Positions 34,690 to 46,899 of a stretch of 64,000 nt of DNA are shown one piece after another. Both the position numbers and the translations under genes were made by a program. Every line of letters begins with the position of its first letter. Position 1 is the stretch's first letter. Source of the stretch: Odobenus rosmarus divergens (Eukaryota; Chordata; Mammalia; Carnivora; Odobenidae); the NCBI RefSeq assembly GCF_000321225.1, contig NW_004450324.1, positions 2,275,921-2,339,920 on the forward strand, given 5' to 3'. The notes beneath the pieces were generated by a model. The model had not been told where the DNA came from. It saw only the letters and a program-made list of their open reading frames with translations, and did not search any database.

Positions 34690-36070
34690 ACATGTAATCA
34701 TTATTCTGACTTCTTACACCAGTGATTAGTTTAAATGTTCTTTAACTCTATGTATGGATTTATCATATCTAACATCTATCTCTTTATTTTTATTCCTATT
34801 TCAATGCATGAATACATCTATTCCAATATGTTTACATATCACATTAAAAAAATCATGCTCCTATTAATGGATATTTGGGTCATTTCCAAAAAATTTAGAT
34901 GTAACAAATAATATTGATATGAACTGTATTAGTTTCCTAGGACTACTGTAACAAAGTGCCCCAAACTGGGTGGGGTAAACAGAAATTTATTATCACACAG
35001 TTTTGCAGGCAATCAGTAGGGCCATGCTCTCTGAAACCTGTAAGGGAATCCTTCCTTACCTCTCCCTAGCTTCTGGTGGTTTGCAGGCAATCTTTGGTGT
35101 TCCTTGGCTTGTAGATGCTTCACTCAGGTCACATGGCTGTCTTTTTGTGCATATTCACATTGTCTTCCTCCTGTGCATGTCTGCCCTGTGTCCAAATTTC
35201 CCCTTTTTATAAGAACACCAGACAGTCATATTGGATTGAGCCCACCGTACTGACCTCACTTTAATTTGATTACCTGTGCAAAGACCCTATTTCCAAATAA
35301 AGTCACATTCTGAGGTACTGGGGTTAGGAGTTAACATTTCTTTTTTATGAGATATAATTCAACTCGTAACAAAATTTTTGAACATGTCATATGTCTTTTG
35401 ATAAATATGTCAAAATATATGTATTTGGTGATTGTTTTTTTCAAATCCACCAGTGTTAAATAGAAATACATTTTTTTAAAATATTGGCTTTAGGTCCAGA
35501 GATCTTGCTAAATTCACTTACTAATCAAATAATTTTTCTGTAGAGTCTTTTGCCCTATTTTCATATCTAACCATGTCACCTTGTTTTTCAAATCTCTTCA
35601 CATTCATTTCTTTTCACTTTATTCACTGGACAGTTTCTGTAGTACAATATTGGATAGAAGTGTTTATAGTGCTATCTTTGTCTTGTTCCTGATCTCATGG
35701 GGTAAATGTTAAGCACCTAATCACTAAATATAATACTGGAAATACTTTGTCAGACTGGGAAAATCTCATTACTAGTTTAACAGTTTTAGTTTTTTAATTA
35801 TGAAAAAATAATTTTTATCAAATTCCTTTTCTGTATTTCTTGAGATGAACATTTGCTTCTTTTTTATTTTGTAAATGTGTTAAGTTATATTGATTTAATT
35901 TTAAAATCTTGCATCATTGGAATAAACCCAACTTGATCATTTGCATTATCCTTTTTATATATTATGGAATTTGGTTTGCTAATATTTTGGGGTAAGAGTT
36001 TTTATATTTATAAGAAAGAGCAGTTTGTAAATATCTTTTCTTGTAATGTCCCTGTCAGATTTTGATTAGA
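34690..36070 (-). mobile_element. old L1 (L1M), split by an MLT1 LTR
   Basis: Antisense ORF2 and 3'-end sequence of an ancient L1 appears on both sides of the LTR: taatggatatttgggtcatt and acaaataatattgatatgaa on the left, tgaacatgtcatatgtcttt and, further on, ggaataaacccaacttgatc and atttggtttgctaatatttt on the right (to about 36065). Continuity across the LTR shows the L1 was there first. Confidence 0.8.
34925..35371 (-). mobile_element. MLT1-type LTR (ERVL-MaLR)
   Basis: A full antisense MLT1-like LTR with ends tgtattagtttcctagg and aactcgtaaca. Inside: ttctggtggtttgcaggcaa, tggcttgtagatgcttcact, tgtccaaatttccccttttt, ccctatttccaaataaagtc. No clear 5-base duplication. It is the same family as 27998-28467, in opposite orientation. 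Confidence 0.88.
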
Positions 36071-36269
36071 TTTGATTATAAAACCATCTTATAGTCTACA
36101 CTCTAAAGCAATTTACATTGAAAATTATTTATCATAGGCTTAATTCCTTAAAATCTTTTTCTATAACATTATCGTCCTTCAGCTTGTGAAAATCAGTAGT
36201 CTACAGAATTTTCCCAGATAGGCATCATTCCAGAAAGCTATGCTCTTTCACAATTTCATGGCCCTTGAA

Positions 36270-36515
36270 TCCTCCACTGAACAGGAAATATTATCACTAC
36301 CTGTCCCTCTCTACCCCCTTACTAATATTTTATATATCTTCCAAGCGCTTATCACCAATTAACATAGTATATGTATATTTGTTTAGATGTTTATTAAATG
36401 TCTATTTTCCTCCACTGGATTTAAAAATGCATGAAGTAGGTGTTTTGTTTACCCCAATGCCATAAACAGTGTCTAGCACAAGCTAGACACTTAATATATA
36501 TTTGTTGAACTAATG
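36270..36515 (+). mobile_element. L2 LINE 3' end
   Basis: Shows the L2 3' pattern: ttgtttagatgtttattaaa, tccactggatttaaaaatgc, ttgtttaccccaatgcc, and tgtctagcacaagctagaca with ttgttgaactaatgga at the end. Confidence 0.7.
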
Positions 36516-36539
36516 GATACATCATACTACATACTCTAG

Positions 36540-36546
<7 letters not shown>

Positions 36547-36572
<26 letters not shown>
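36547..36572. repeat. (TA)n microsatellite
   Basis: An uninterrupted run of TA dinucleotides, about 12-13 units, between tagattg and gtatcaag. Confidence 0.95.
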
Positions 36573-36574
<2 letters not shown>

Positions 36575-37629
36575 TCAAGTTTATACAATGTGTGCTGAAA
36601 TAATTTGGTTTTTTTCTAGTTGTGGAAAAAAAATAATTTTGACAAAGTACAAATGCTACACAAAATGGCATTTTGAGTTAAAAGCCAATTTATTAATCTC
36701 ATTATCTTTATCTTGGAATGGCCTTCTGCCCCCATCCTTTACAAGAACACAATACTGCCAGTCATATGTCATCATGTCAAAACTCTGGCTGACAGGACAA
36801 AACAAAGACTCACCAGCCATCAGCTTATAATATAGGGTTTATGAACATGCAGGAATAATAACAAAGAAATAAAGCAGTCTTCTGAGAATCTTAATGTGAC
36901 ATTTTTGTTCTTTACTATTTGCTCTGCTAGGTATTATTATAGCTCAACATGGTTGCCGAGGACTATAAGTTATCAAATGCAATGTCTGGGAGAGGCCCTA
37001 TATTAACTAGTAAGCCAAGAGAATACCTGGGTTTCTGTACTTTTCTTCTTATTTTTTTCCCAGGAGAATAAAGCATAGTTGTAGATTAGCTCAGATAAAG
37101 ATACATAATATTAATGAGGCCTTGAGTGGGTCAGTGGGCTTTACTCCTTTCCTTGCTAAGCATGCCTTCCTTCCCTTCAATTCTGCCTTTTCATCTACAG
37201 AATGTGATTATTTCCTATCCCTATTGGTCATTAGATTGACTAAAGGGAACTGTAGATGGATTTGCATCCATCCAAAGACCTATTGCCACAGCACAGTGGT
37301 ATTGTTTTTTTAATATAAAGGAACATGATAGTAGTCAATAATTATAAAATAAAATACATAGCTTACTGAGACCAAGTTAATAGTTTTAAAAAAATTTTTA
37401 AAAGCCATCCTACTTATTTATAAATAACATGCGTATTTTAATATATGCTGCATATATCTATATGTGATTATCAAATTTGTTGTTTCCTTTTTCGATATCT
37501 TAGCATCCTATTTCTTTCCTTAAAAACAAAACAAAACAAAACAACAAAAACCCCACAGTTCCTTGAACACATCAATGAAACTAGAGCCATAAGTAATATT
37601 TCCTTTGAGGAATTCATTGAAATAGAAAT
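36573..37629. other. unassigned sequence
   Basis: No gene or repeat family recognised. There is an (AAAAC)n-like stretch at about 37524-37546. Confidence 0.5.
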
Positions 37630-37828
37630 CTTCCTTGACTTACAATGCGGTTGCATCCTGATAAACCCTTTGTAAAGTGAAAATGTCATAAGTCAAAATG
37701 CATATCGCTAGCCTGGGAAAAGATCAAAATTCAAAATACAGTTTCTATGGAATGTATATTACTTTTGCACTAGCATAATGTCAAAAAATTGTAAGTCAAA
37801 CCATATGAAGTTGGGGACTGTCTGTATT
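37630..37828. mobile_element. Tigger-like (Tc1/mariner) DNA transposon remnant
   Basis: Contains cttgacttacaatgcggttg with ataaacccttt, then aagtcaaaatgcatatcgct, aaaagatcaaaattcaaaat with acagtttctat, and ttgtaagtcaaacc...ggggactgtctgta. Inverted acttac/gtaagt motifs at both ends fit a non-autonomous pogo-like element. The family name is uncertain. Confidence 0.6.
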
Positions 37829-38729
37829 TCAGTCTGACTATAAGAGATGGGGTTGCATTTATAGGAAGGTGAGGCTTTCTGAAGATCGCACACTGAGGTG
37901 TGATTGAGAGCAACGTGTTTTCTTGACTTGAAGCAAAACCTATGACTGACTTTAGAAGCAGCAGATGATTTCTGCAGGCAATGTCACTGAGCTTTTTTCC
38001 CACAAAGGTCATTGTGAGAAAGGCCCTTGGAGATGGAAAGAAATAACCTCAGTGAAAGGAGGGGGCGGAAATCCAGTCACATCCTCACTAAATTGTCCAC
38101 TTTCCCTTTAGGTGATATGAAGTTATTGTTTAATCCCTTGCAGCTATTCTGTTTCACATTTTAACCTCAATTATTGGGAAATGTTTTAGATAATTAAAAA
38201 TAATGTATATTTGCTTTTTGGAGTTCTTTTTGAAGTACATTTGAATAGACAGATCTTTGATCTTGTTATGAACACTTTATGCCACATTAAAAACACACAC
38301 AAACACAAAGTTCAGTGGACTTATTTCTTCTCTTAAATACTTTCCTCTTTCTTAATACTTAAATGTTTCTTAAATTCTTTTCTCTTAACATTCCAGGATA
38401 GAAAGAAAATCTTAAGTTCATACAAATGACTAAAATAGAATAGTTAGTAGGTACCTCCTAAATAACTGCGGGAATATGTAGTCTGGAAAATACAAGGTGT
38501 CTATCTATGCTTAAAAGATCCTCCCTTTGAAAAACTATTTGAATACTTTAGTATATTATTGATGTCAACACATAAAGAATTGAGCAAAATGACCACCATG
38601 CCAATTCAAATTTGAAAAATGTGATCACTTATGCTGTGAATAATACATGAATGAAAAGCAGAACATTGACTTTACATTATATCACTGTCACTTCCATTTA
38701 TTTCACTTGGCACCTCATGTCTATTAGAT
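37829..38729. other. unassigned sequence
   Basis: No gene or repeat family recognised; the minus-strand frame at 37770-38012 overlaps the Tigger-like remnant. Confidence 0.5.
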
Positions 38730-38905
38730 CATCTATTTCCTGCAATGATCTCCTTCATCAATAATTCCATTCATATCCATGTCAGAGATTGGGAAGTGGG
38801 GCTTAGGAAAAATTAGGTAGCTGAAGGCCACTCAACTAATAATCAGAAAAGCCGAGTTTCTAATTTAAGATTACCTGACTCCAGCCCCGACTGCTCACAG
38901 GCATT
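38730..38905 (-). mobile_element. MIR SINE
   Basis: Antisense MIR, diverged: atccatgtcagagattggga, gtagctgaaggccactcaac, gagtttctaatttaagatta, cctgactccagccccgactg. Confidence 0.65.
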
Positions 38906-39158
38906 ATCTTGCGTTGCCTTACTCTGTATTGGATGAGTTCTGATTCTGCTAAACAAATAAGGACTGGACACTATTAGCACTCAAAAAAAAATTTTTTTTT
39001 CTCAGAAAGCGGTTGGATTATATTTGTCTTCTTATTTGGGATGTCATAGAATTTTCAGATGACCCAATAAAATTTGTGGCAGGAAATGAAAATTTTAACT
39101 TCTAACAAGGGGAAAATGATCCTAAATAATTATTCTAAATAATATAAAGAAAAATAAT

Positions 39159-39360
39159 GGGGCACCTGAGTGGCACAGTCGGTTAAACATCCAACCCTTG
39201 GTTTGGGCTCAGGTTGTGATCTCAGGGTTGTAAGATCAAGTCCTGCGATGGGCTCTGTGCTCAGTGCAGAGTCTCCTTAAGACTCTCTCTCCCTCTCTCT
39301 GTGCCCCTCCACCCCCACTCTTTCTCTCTCTCAAATAAATAAATAAATTTAAAAAAAAAA
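39159..39360 (+). mobile_element. SINEC, older subtype
   Basis: ggggcacctgagtggcacag head, tctgtgctcagtgcagagtc, aagactctctctccctctct, and caaataaataaataaattt tail. The middle differs from the younger copies. A weak duplication aaaaataatg / aaaaatgatg flanks it. Confidence 0.92.
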
Positions 39361-40074
39361 TGATGACTTCATTGAGGCCAAGAGCTTGCATTTGTGTTGT
39401 CTTTATTTTCAGGTTATCTCCTTTAAGAAATAGCTGAAGCAGTACAATAGTGCATTATATGTTATCACCCTGATCCTTTGGGATTTTCAAATCATTATTT
39501 TAAATAAAAAGATATCCTTTAAAAAAATCACATAGGACTCTCTTGGTTTCTAGTATTGAATTCCTCATATAAATCATTTAACTATGTTTCAGAAAGCCTC
39601 TTTCAGTTTTTCTTAGAAATTATATGAGAGATTAAAGATAATTAATTTTCTCAGACCTGAGTAAGCCTTGAAAGGATGGCCCAACACAAAGCTCAGCTTA
39701 TCTTAGCTCTTGCTCAGGTGCTCTGGGTTAGGCTCTGCCAAAGACATGAACTGTAGTTCTAAAATGTCATGTCCAATCTTATAAATGCTTCCTGTCTTCA
39801 TAGTAAATTTTCAATGAATGACCATAAATCTCTTGGTTTTTACTTTCTAAGGAGCTGAAATCAAACGTATTTTATTCTCACACCTACTCATGTATTTGGT
39901 CTCACACTTGCCATTCTCGTATCATTTATTGGGTTACACTTAGAGAAATTCCAAAACTCTAAATTCCATTTTTATATAATCTTAAAAGCACTGAAGTCCA
40001 TCAGTGTTGGAATTTTTGTTGGCAGATTTTTGAAACCTGCTGCTACTGCTTAATCATTTCTGTATCTAAGATGG
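39361..40074. other. unassigned sequence
   Basis: No gene or repeat family recognised. Confidence 0.5.
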
Positions 40075-40245
40075 TAGAGTAAATGACTGTGGTGCAGATT
40101 TTAGACCCAAACTTCCTGGATGCTAGTTCTTAAACTATATGATCACAGGATAATTTTCTTTCTACTACCTAAAGTTTGTGGTAAGAATTACATGAATAAT
40201 CCATGTAAAATATGTGGAACAGTGCTAGTATTATTAAACACTAAA
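40075..40245 (+). mobile_element. MIR SINE
   Basis: Sense MIR: gagtaaatgactgtggtgca, cccaaacttcctggatgcta, aactatatgatcacaggata, then ttacatgaataatccatgta and gtggaacagtgctagtatta. Confidence 0.65.
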
Positions 40246-40339
40246 TAATCATACTAATATATTATTTATATTATTAGTGGGAGCTGACTGTATAAACCCA
40301 TGTGCAGAACCTTACACTTCTTTCTAATAAACTTTAAAA

Positions 40340-40630
40340 GGCTTTGAATACTACTATGTTCCTAATGCTGCCAGAGGTTACACAGGATAAAAATAAAGTA
40401 AAAGATTCTGTTCTCATGGATCTTAAAATTTAATGGAAGTAAGATGGTATTGAGAGAACAATGGCTTTCCAATTTTTGCCAGAAAGAAAATATGTATAAT
40501 AGATATCAAAGAAAAAGTAAATAAACTGGGGCAAGTCTTTAGGAATGATTTTGCAAAGAAGATAGTACTTAAGTTGTGCCTTGAGGGAAAGGATTATGAT
40601 GTTTTCCAGCAGCTTAAGTGGAAATTAAAT
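40340..40630 (-). mobile_element. L2 LINE 3' end
   Basis: Antisense L2 3' end: tactactatgttcctaatgc, gattctgttctcatggatct, then agttgtgccttgagggaaag. Highly diverged. Confidence 0.55.
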
Positions 40631-41811
40631 TTCATTCACAAATAAATTTGTATTCATTTTATTATTAACATGCTCAAAAAAAAACTCCGTGGAAAAGTTC
40701 TACAGAAAAAATTTATATGGCAATTATTCTGTTGTTACATTTAAAATTTTGTTCCCTGAATAAGGTAATTCCTTTGGTAATCTTTACATGAAATACTAGA
40801 AACAATATGTAGGCAGAATGAATTTAATTAGTATTTGTTTATTTTATATAATATATCATCGTGAGCTAAAGATTACTAAGAGAAAATCTTATTTTGAAGG
40901 AATCCTTAGAATGGTGAACATGATCTGGCCAATTGAATTTAAATTATTATTATTCCTGTCTCCACATTGAAGTTAATGACACAAAATTACACCAATCTTT
41001 GGATATGAGATGGTTTTCAACTCCTCTCTTCCTTTCAGTGCCCAAATCCAATTCATCAGGTATATTAGTTTGAAGATGGATATAGTTGCCAATTTTTAAG
41101 GGGAAAATAATGTGATTATGGAAAAGAGGAGTGGATGGAAATCAGATTTTCTTCCTTTAATAGAGAAGTTTAGGTAGCCCAGAGAAAGGATAAAAGTTTT
41201 GAAATAGCTTATTACATTTGCCATTTTCTCTCAACATTTTGAGTCAGTAAAAGCATGGGGAATGGCTTAAACCACTGGCTTTCAAACTTTCTGGCACAGT
41301 CTAATTGTGTGCTTGAGCTGGCTCTTACCAGCTCATGAGAGCTCATTATTAACTTTTCAGGAATGTTGTTAAAGATAGCCATTATTAAACATTAAATTAT
41401 ATAACTTAAAATCAAATACACGTTAAAAATTAAGGTAATAAATACTCAAAACTTAACAATTTCTAATTACTACATTTTACTATATGCTCTTGAGGCTATT
41501 TATATATACATTTATGACTGAAATACATTATAATGTTGTTCATTGTGCATCTTGTCCAAATCTACCTTCATTGGAGTCAGACTGATAGCCCGACATCTGT
41601 TATGGGCAAGGGGGACGTATAATATTTACACTATGCAAACTGACAAACTGTAAACTACAGCAATTTGTCCCCAGTCAGTTGTTAAATATCTTATATTACA
41701 ACCTAGTAGCATATACATATTTATACATGCAAATATACATTTGAATCAAAATTTCAAATTGCTGCACTCTATTTTCTACTATTTTATTGTATTAACTCTA
41801 ATACATTAAAA
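40631..41811. other. unassigned sequence; possible old DNA transposon
   Basis: The block 41265-41690 starts aaccactggctttcaaactt, reminiscent of hAT MITE termini, and continues with ttaccagctcatgagagctc. I could not match it to a family or find the other end. The rest is unassigned. Confidence 0.35.
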
Positions 41812-41990
41812 GGGGCACCTGGGTGGCTTAGTCAATTAAGTGCCCAACTCTTGATTTCAACTCAGGTCATGATCTCAGGGTCGTGAGATGGAGCCCCGCA
41901 TTGGGGCACTGCTTAAGATTCTCTCTCTCCCTCTTCCTCTGCCCCTCATCCCCCCTGCCCCACCAATAAATAAATAAATAAATAAATAAG
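41812..41990 (+). mobile_element. SINEC, older subtype
   Basis: ggggcacctgggtggcttag head, gggtcgtgagatggagcccc, a shortened CT core, and an expanded (AAAT)n tail. An exact 15-base duplication, tctaatacattaaaa, lies at 41797-41811 and 41991-42005. Confidence 0.96.
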
Positions 41991-42132
41991 TCTAATACAT
42001 TAAAAAAAAACTGGTCATGATTAAATAAAGTAACTTCTATAATCACCTAAAAGGATCACAATTCAAAATATGAAAAAGAAACCAATCAAAATAAATGAGA
42101 TAAAAATTTATCTTGTTTAAAATATACTCCAA

Positions 42133-42322
42133 GAGTGGCTCAGTCCGTTGAGCACCAGACTCTTGGTTTTGGCTCAAGTCATAATCTCATGGTCGTGGAA
42201 TTGAGCCCCATGATGGGCACTGGGCTCAAAGGGGAGTCTGCTTGAATATTCTCTCCTTCTGCCCCTTCCCACACTCATGCTCTCTCTCTCTCTCCCAAAT
42301 AAATAAACCTTTAAAAATACAT
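42133..42322 (+). mobile_element. SINEC, slightly 5'-truncated
   Basis: Begins gagtggctcagtccgttgag, so about ten bases of the normal head are missing. The tail is caaataaataaacc. An 11-base duplication, atatactccaa, lies at 42122-42132 and 42323-42333. Same orientation as the SINEC 142 bases upstream. Confidence 0.93.
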
Positions 42323-42535
42323 ATATACTCCAATATATGACATTTTACAACTTTAATAATAATTTACAGCTTTTAAAAAATTTTCCTTATCAAATAGATA
42401 TACTTTATATGCTTTGTGTGTAGCTGACTTTATGGCTATATCTATAATACATTTCACATCTCTCCAATTAATTAGTAGCTTTGTAATTTGATGGTTTGAC
42501 TCCAGCTCTAGATATAGACTCTGATTAGTCAAAAA

Positions 42536-42722
42536 CAGTGGTTCTCAAGTTTTGGTGTGCATAGAGTCTCCTGGAGGGATCAACAAAATCCAGATTCCTG
42601 GGCACATCCTCAGAGTTTCTAATACAGTTGATCTAGAATGAGGCCCTGGAAATCATATTTCTAATAGATTCTCTGGTGCTACTGACACTGCTTGTTCAGA
42701 GACCACACTTTGAGAAGCACTG
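42536..42722. mobile_element. MER5A hAT MITE, full length
   Basis: 187 bases bounded by the inverted termini CAGTGGTTCTCAA (42536-42548) and TTGAGAAGCACTG (42710-42722). The interior has ctaatacagttgatctagaa and tgaggccctggaaatcatat. An 8-base duplication is only weakly supported (gtcaaaaa / gaccaaga). Confidence 0.85.
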
Positions 42723-43789
42723 GACCAAGATACTCAGGGTAACCAGAGTCTACTTGCCCAGTGATTCATTCAGGATGGGAAGCTTACACCAAGGCCATTC
42801 CCCTTATAACAAAGATTTGCTCAAGAAATAGGTGAATAATTGATTTCACACCAAAGACATATAAGAGCAGGATTGAGGATGGCTCCTGGGATAGCAACTT
42901 CAATTATGGACCCAATTTTGAAAGTCACTCTCTCTGCCTTTGATCTACTTATAAATGTGAAACAAGGAGTAGAGTAGCCATCTTGTAAAGAGACTGATGA
43001 TGAAACCAACACAGAGAAGGCAGAGCCCCAGGAAAACAGAGAAATGAACTGGCTTCCCAAACCACCTCTGAATTTATTCTGTTAATAGTGACCTTTACAG
43101 ACTCTCAATATTGTTTAAACTGGTCTGAATTGAATTTTCTTTTCTTTATAGCTAAAACCATCTTAAATAATATACCTATATACTTGATGAAGCAAAGTAT
43201 TTAAAAATCCCTAAAAATATACCTAAAACCATTATGCCTTTTATAATAATCTCTAGGAACTGACATATTGCTATGGGGACCCTTCCTAAGTGGATGCAAA
43301 ATTGACATTTTGTCTTGCTACCATTAAGGAAAAGTGTGCACATCACATTCCAATCAGGAATCTGCATTTTGCATTCCAAACAAAGTCACCTGAATAACTG
43401 AAGTCCCTCAAATAAATGAAAACTTAAGTATTTTATACTCTAACAAAACAACTTAACCCTGAATTTTGCAATGCTGATTTTTCTTAAGATATGTCCTGTT
43501 CTTTGCAGATACGATATTCCTTTGAGGGGGAAAAAATGCTACTTTCCCACCATAAACAAACTGGACATAAAATCGGTAACCGTGGAAATTTGCAGTTTTG
43601 TTTTCCATTGAGATACCTAATGATGAGTCAGTCCTTCAGCAGTCTGTCTTCCAATGGTTTAGTATGGAAACATCTTTCTTTGACAAAATGCTTTTGTCTC
43701 TTAATCTTCTCTTTCGTTGACTTCCGTTTTTTAGACCAGGGGTTAGCAAACTATAGCCCACAACCCAAATAAATACTCTTCTCCCAGTC
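42723..43789. other. unassigned sequence, short Charlie-like piece
   Basis: About 43733-43772 (ggggttagcaaactatagcc) resembles a hAT-Charlie fragment. Otherwise no gene or repeat is recognised; the frame at 43491-43772 (+) has no domain. Confidence 0.4.
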
Positions 43790-44190
43790 TGGACCTTGCC
43801 TTTCCACTTTCTTTGTGGTGTATTTTGATGAACCATCTTAATATGGTCCTGTTTATCTTTTTTTATTCTTTAATTATTAGTGCTCTTTGTTTCCAATTTA
43901 AGAAATACTTGCCTAGTCCATAGTCAGGAAAATTTTTGTTATATTTTCTTCTGCAAGTTCTATTATTTTACTTACCAGATATAGATCTGAAATTATCTGC
44001 GGTTCATTTATATATGTGGCATGAGTTAGGGGTCAGATTCATTTCTCTTATATCTAATTGACAATTATTGAAAAGATCAGGTTTTTTCCACTATACTATA
44101 TGGCCCCTTTGCCATAAATCAGGCGATCATAATATATGTGTTGTTGTATCACAGTTTTAAGGGAATGATTTAAGAATCATTCTATGATTC
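43790..44190 (-). mobile_element. old L1 (L1M) fragment
   Basis: Antisense L1 sequence: agaaatacttgcctagtcca with agtcagg, tatagatctgaaattatctg, gtggcatgagttaggggtca, gacaattattgaaaagatca. Boundaries approximate. Confidence 0.65.
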
Positions 44191-44699
44191 TATAGATATT
44201 TATTAACATTATACCATTTACAGTGATCCATTAAGAATAAAGGACTAACTTCTGCTTTAAGATGATGGAGCAATGGCATTTTTATTTTGCTCTATCTTAA
44301 AACCCACCAAAAGCAACAAATATATATATTTTATATAAATAAAATAAAATAAAGTAAGGAACTTGCATTATCCTCCAAATGATAGTATGTATATTTTTCT
44401 AAATCTAGTGAAACCTGCATTTAAATCTGGGAAAACGCTGAAAGCTAACCATGATTCAGTTAGAATTTTCCCTAAAAGTGAGTGTCATCATTCTGAGAGG
44501 TCCAATGTATAATTATATTTTTTTAGATATTCTTTATCTAGGGGAAACATAGGGCATAGAAAAACTATGGAATGTCCTATATATGGAAACCCATGTGGGT
44601 TTTGATCAAAATAAGTTTTGATTTGCAAATGTTGAACTTAGACATAAAATTTTTACAAATGGAGTTAATAAGTTGAAATAAAGCCTTGGTATTGTGAAA
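44191..44699. other. unassigned sequence
   Basis: No gene or repeat family recognised. Confidence 0.5.
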
Positions 44700-44814
44700 C
44701 ATGTTCTCCAAGGGGAGATTTCCCCAACCTTATTGCTGTGCTTTATTTGGTTTTAGGTATAGGAATGCACACCTGCAGGCTCTTGTATGTTCCTCTGGAT
44801 TTCAGGGGTGGGTG

Positions 44815-45035
44815 AGGCCTGAACACTGCCTAGAAAGTATTAGGCATTCAACATATGTACGTTAAATTGATTGTTTATAGCACAGTAAAAACTAACATTT
44901 ATTAACCCTGATTTTCTCATACAAAAACCTGGTATTACAGTACCAACTGCCATCTCACTTCAGAGGGATGCTCTGAGTAGCAAATGAGATTAACAGATGG
45001 GACTTTGTTTATAACTATAGAATCCTATTGAAGGA
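44815..45035 (+). mobile_element. L2/MIR-like 3' segments
   Basis: gcctgaacactgcctagaaa with gtattaggcattcaacatat (44818-44857) resembles an L2 or MIR 3' end. The following gattttctcatacaaaaacc...gagtagcaaatgagattaac resembles the sense MIR core. Both diverged. Confidence 0.5.
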
Positions 45036-45378
45036 AGTTATTATTTCTAACATTGCTTTCCTCTCTTAGCATATACAGTTTTCCAGGAGAACAAGGTTGA
45101 CACTTAAATAAGCAGGTGATATTTACATGAGGTGTAAGTCCGAACCACATCTCTCTACTGTGTCAATTATATTTGAGAAATTGGTTTCTGAATTTTTAAA
45201 GTGTTTTTCCTTCCACATAGCTCCCTAGATTCCTTTTTCTTTTGTTTGTTTTTGGGTTTTTTTTTTCTTTTCTTTTTGAAATGATGATGTTGATTTTAGG
45301 TCTTCCAGGGCTTAGCAGGTAATGGAAGGACACTGGGGAGGGCTGGGATGGAAGTGGCTATCTGTGATGGCTCATTTT

Positions 45379-46275
45379 TTTTTCCTTTAAATTTTTTATT
45401 GTTATGTTAATCACCATACATTACATCATTAGTTTTTGATGTAGTGTTCCATGATTCATTGTTTGTGTATAACACCCAGTGCTCCACGCAGAATGTGCCC
45501 TCTTTAATACCCATCACCAGGCTAACCCATCCCCCCACCCCCTCCCCTCTAGAACCCTCAGTTTGTTTCTCAGAGTCCATCGTCTCTCATGGTTCGTCTC
45601 CCCCTCCGATATCCCCCCTTCATTCTTCCCCTCCTGCTATCTTCTTCTTCTTTTTTTTTCTTAACATATATTGCATTATTTGTTTCAGAGGTACAGATCT
45701 GTGATTCAACAGTCTTGCACAATTCACAGTGCTCACCATAGCACATACCCTCCCCAATGTCTATCACCCAGCCACCCCATCCCTCCCACCCCACCCCAAC
45801 TCCAGCAACCCTCAGTTTGTTTCCTGAGATTAAGAATTCCTCATATCAGTGAGGTCATATGATACATGTCTTTCTCTGACTGACTTATTTCACTCAGCAT
45901 AACACCCTCCAGTTCCATCCACGTCATTGCAAATGGCAAGATCTCATTCCTTTTGATGGCTGCATAATATTCCATTGTGTATATATACCACATCTTCTTT
46001 ACATTCATCTGTCGATGGACATCTTGGCTCTTTCCACAGTTTGGCTATTGTGGACATTGCTGCTGTAAACATCGGGGTGCACATACCCCTTTGGATCCCT
46101 ACATTTGTATCTTTGGGGTAAATACCCAGTAGTGCAATTGCTGGATCATATGGTGGCTCTATTTTCAACTTTTTGAGGAACCTCCATACTGTTTTCCAGA
46201 GTGGTTGCACCAGCTTGCATTCCCACCAACAGTGTAGGAGGGTTCCCCTTTCTCTGCATCCCCGCCAACATCTGT
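45379..46275 (-). mobile_element. 5'-truncated L1 with end of ORF2
   Basis: 897 bases: 3' UTR (antisense, from gttatgttaatcaccatac at about 45401) and the last part of ORF2. The exact duplication gtgatggctcatttt flanks it at 45364-45378 and 46276-46290. The L1 is cut off within ORF2, so it was immobile on arrival. The T-rich left edge (45373-45398) is its poly(A) tail. Confidence 0.97.
45944..46275 (-). pseudogene. L1 ORF2 C-terminal fragment
   Basis: On the minus strand an open stretch reads [29 protein letters not shown] and MSTIAKLWKEPRCP, the cysteine-rich C-terminal region of L1 ORF2p that follows the RT domain. It then loses frame after CPSTDE. The upstream endonuclease and RT domains were never copied. 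It parallels residues seen at 23290-23570 in the larger L1. Confidence 0.9.
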
Positions 46276-46696
46276 GTGATGGCTCATTTTATATGTCACC
46301 TTGACTGGGTCAGGCAGTGCCCAGATATTTTGCTAAACATATTTCTGGGTGTGTCTGTGAGAGTACTTCCCGATGAGATTAGCATTTGAATCTGGACTGA
46401 GTAAAGCAGATTGCCCTCCCTGATATAGGTGGACATCATTGAATCCACTGAGAACTTGAATAGAAAAAAAAAGGAAGAGAAAGGGAGAATTCACTTTCTC
46501 AGCCTGACTGCTTGATCTGTGCCATCAGTCTTCTGCCTTCTGACTGGGACTTATGGCGTCTTCTCTCCTGCTTCTCAGGTCTTCAGACAGGGAATGAACC
46601 ACCCCACTGACTTTCCTGGATCTTCTGCTTGAAGACAGTAGATCAAGGGACTTTTTAGCCTCCATAATCATCAAATGAGCCAATTCCTTTATATAT

Positions 46697-46732
46697 TATA
46701 TATATAGATATATCGATATATCTATATATATA
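46697..46732. repeat. 36-bp perfect AT-rich palindrome
   Basis: Centred between 46714 and 46715 on tatcgata. All 18 base pairs match outwards (…tatatagatatatc/gatatatctatata…). It lies in a longer TA/GATA-rich tract. Confidence 0.9.
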
Positions 46733-46899
46733 GATATATATATATCTTTACTATGCTAAAAACAACCAATGTAACATATATATATATATAGAATGTCCGC
46801 CACTTTCTGGGCCACATTCAGACTTCACCTCCACTCTCTGATGAGCCATATATTTTGATTTTGTTGATTTTGATGGGCCTCAAGATAGGGGAGCAAAAT

